Source of the DNA: Ruminococcaceae bacterium UBA1691
GTDB lineage: Bacteria; Bacillota; Clostridia; Oscillospirales; Acutalibacteraceae
Assembly (NCBI GenBank): GCA_002320555.1
Contig: DCJV01000105.1
Location: forward strand, 41,508-55,670
DNA length: 14,163 nucleotides
Direction of reading: 5' to 3'
Part shown: positions 14,139-14,163 of the stretch, in pieces
How the letters are laid out: every line of letters starts with the position of its first letter
Numbering within the stretch: the stretch's first letter is position 1
The notes under the pieces: generated by a model
The model's database searches: none
The model's input: the letters and a program-made list of their open reading frames with translations, nothing else
What the model was told of the DNA's origin: nothing
Translations under genes and position numbers: made by a program

Positions 14139-14163
14139 CTTCATGGCGAATAGGTGACCTGCC

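Larger units (their letters stand above)
13787..14163. other. right-end intergenic region
   Basis: This AT-rich stretch holds the leader, hairpin and promoter of the leftward surface-protein gene (13787-13952), then about 200 nt without a convincing gene. A possible rightward promoter lies at 14109-14138. A 45-codon frame at 14016-14153 lacks a good ribosome binding site and overlaps that promoter. Confidence 0.6.

Noticed and set aside
14016..14153. 45-codon rightward frame near the right edge
   Set aside because: It has only a weak purine-rich ribosome binding site, atypical composition and no family match, and its end overlaps a possible promoter for the next gene.

Overview
The window reads as a chromosomal segment of a Gram-positive, spore-lineage anaerobe of the class Clostridia, most likely an Oscillospiraceae/Ruminococcaceae-type gut bacterium. 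The reasons are a lysine riboswitch with an intrinsic terminator in front of asd-dapA, a SpoVB-like flippase, a clostridial ArsC/Spx-like protein, a DUF1653 protein, strong AGGAGG-type ribosome binding sites, frequent TTG starts (queA, upp, the surface protein) and an NPxTG-type cell-wall sorting signal. The family assignment is inference from protein style, not from a marker gene. I see no mobile element, CRISPR array, tRNA or rRNA.

Layout. Bases 1-2343 are a leftward lysine-biosynthesis unit: promoter (2315-2343), lysine riboswitch (2121-2290), terminator (2051-2073), asd (936-2015) and dapA (5-898). Diverging from it is a rightward queuosine pair, queA (2602-3633) and tgt (3669-4799). A bidirectional terminator (4801-4842) separates tgt from a leftward SpoVB-like membrane flippase gene (4826-6397). 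The flippase stop codon lies inside the hairpin.

Bases 6398-6715 carry a 23-bp perfect palindrome and a -10 box ahead of a small orphan gene (6716-6982). A clear promoter (7013-7041) then drives a GH13 alpha-glucosidase with an unusual N-terminal extension (7101-9008). upp (9248-9877) has its own good promoter. It is followed by a tight three-gene cluster: a cysteine-rich pentapeptide-repeat protein (9998-10642), a DUF1653 protein (10656-10880) and an ArsC/Spx-like protein (10877-11230).

A second bidirectional terminator (11281-11330) separates this cluster from a leftward gene for an 813-residue secreted, probably sortase-anchored surface protein of unrecognised family (11345-13786). Its promoter lies directly against a long 5' hairpin. 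The right end (13953-14163) holds only a possible promoter for a gene outside the window.

How the genes relate. asd and dapA catalyse consecutive steps from aspartyl phosphate to dihydrodipicolinate and are visibly under lysine feedback at the RNA level. queA and tgt act at successive steps of tRNA queuosine synthesis. The other genes are mostly independent housekeeping or accessory units. I found no compelling new multi-gene system. The items most worth a second look are the odd-length Rex-like palindrome with its orphan gene, the anchored surface protein with its 5'-terminal hairpin, and the Cys-patterned pentapeptide/DUF1653/ArsC-like cluster.
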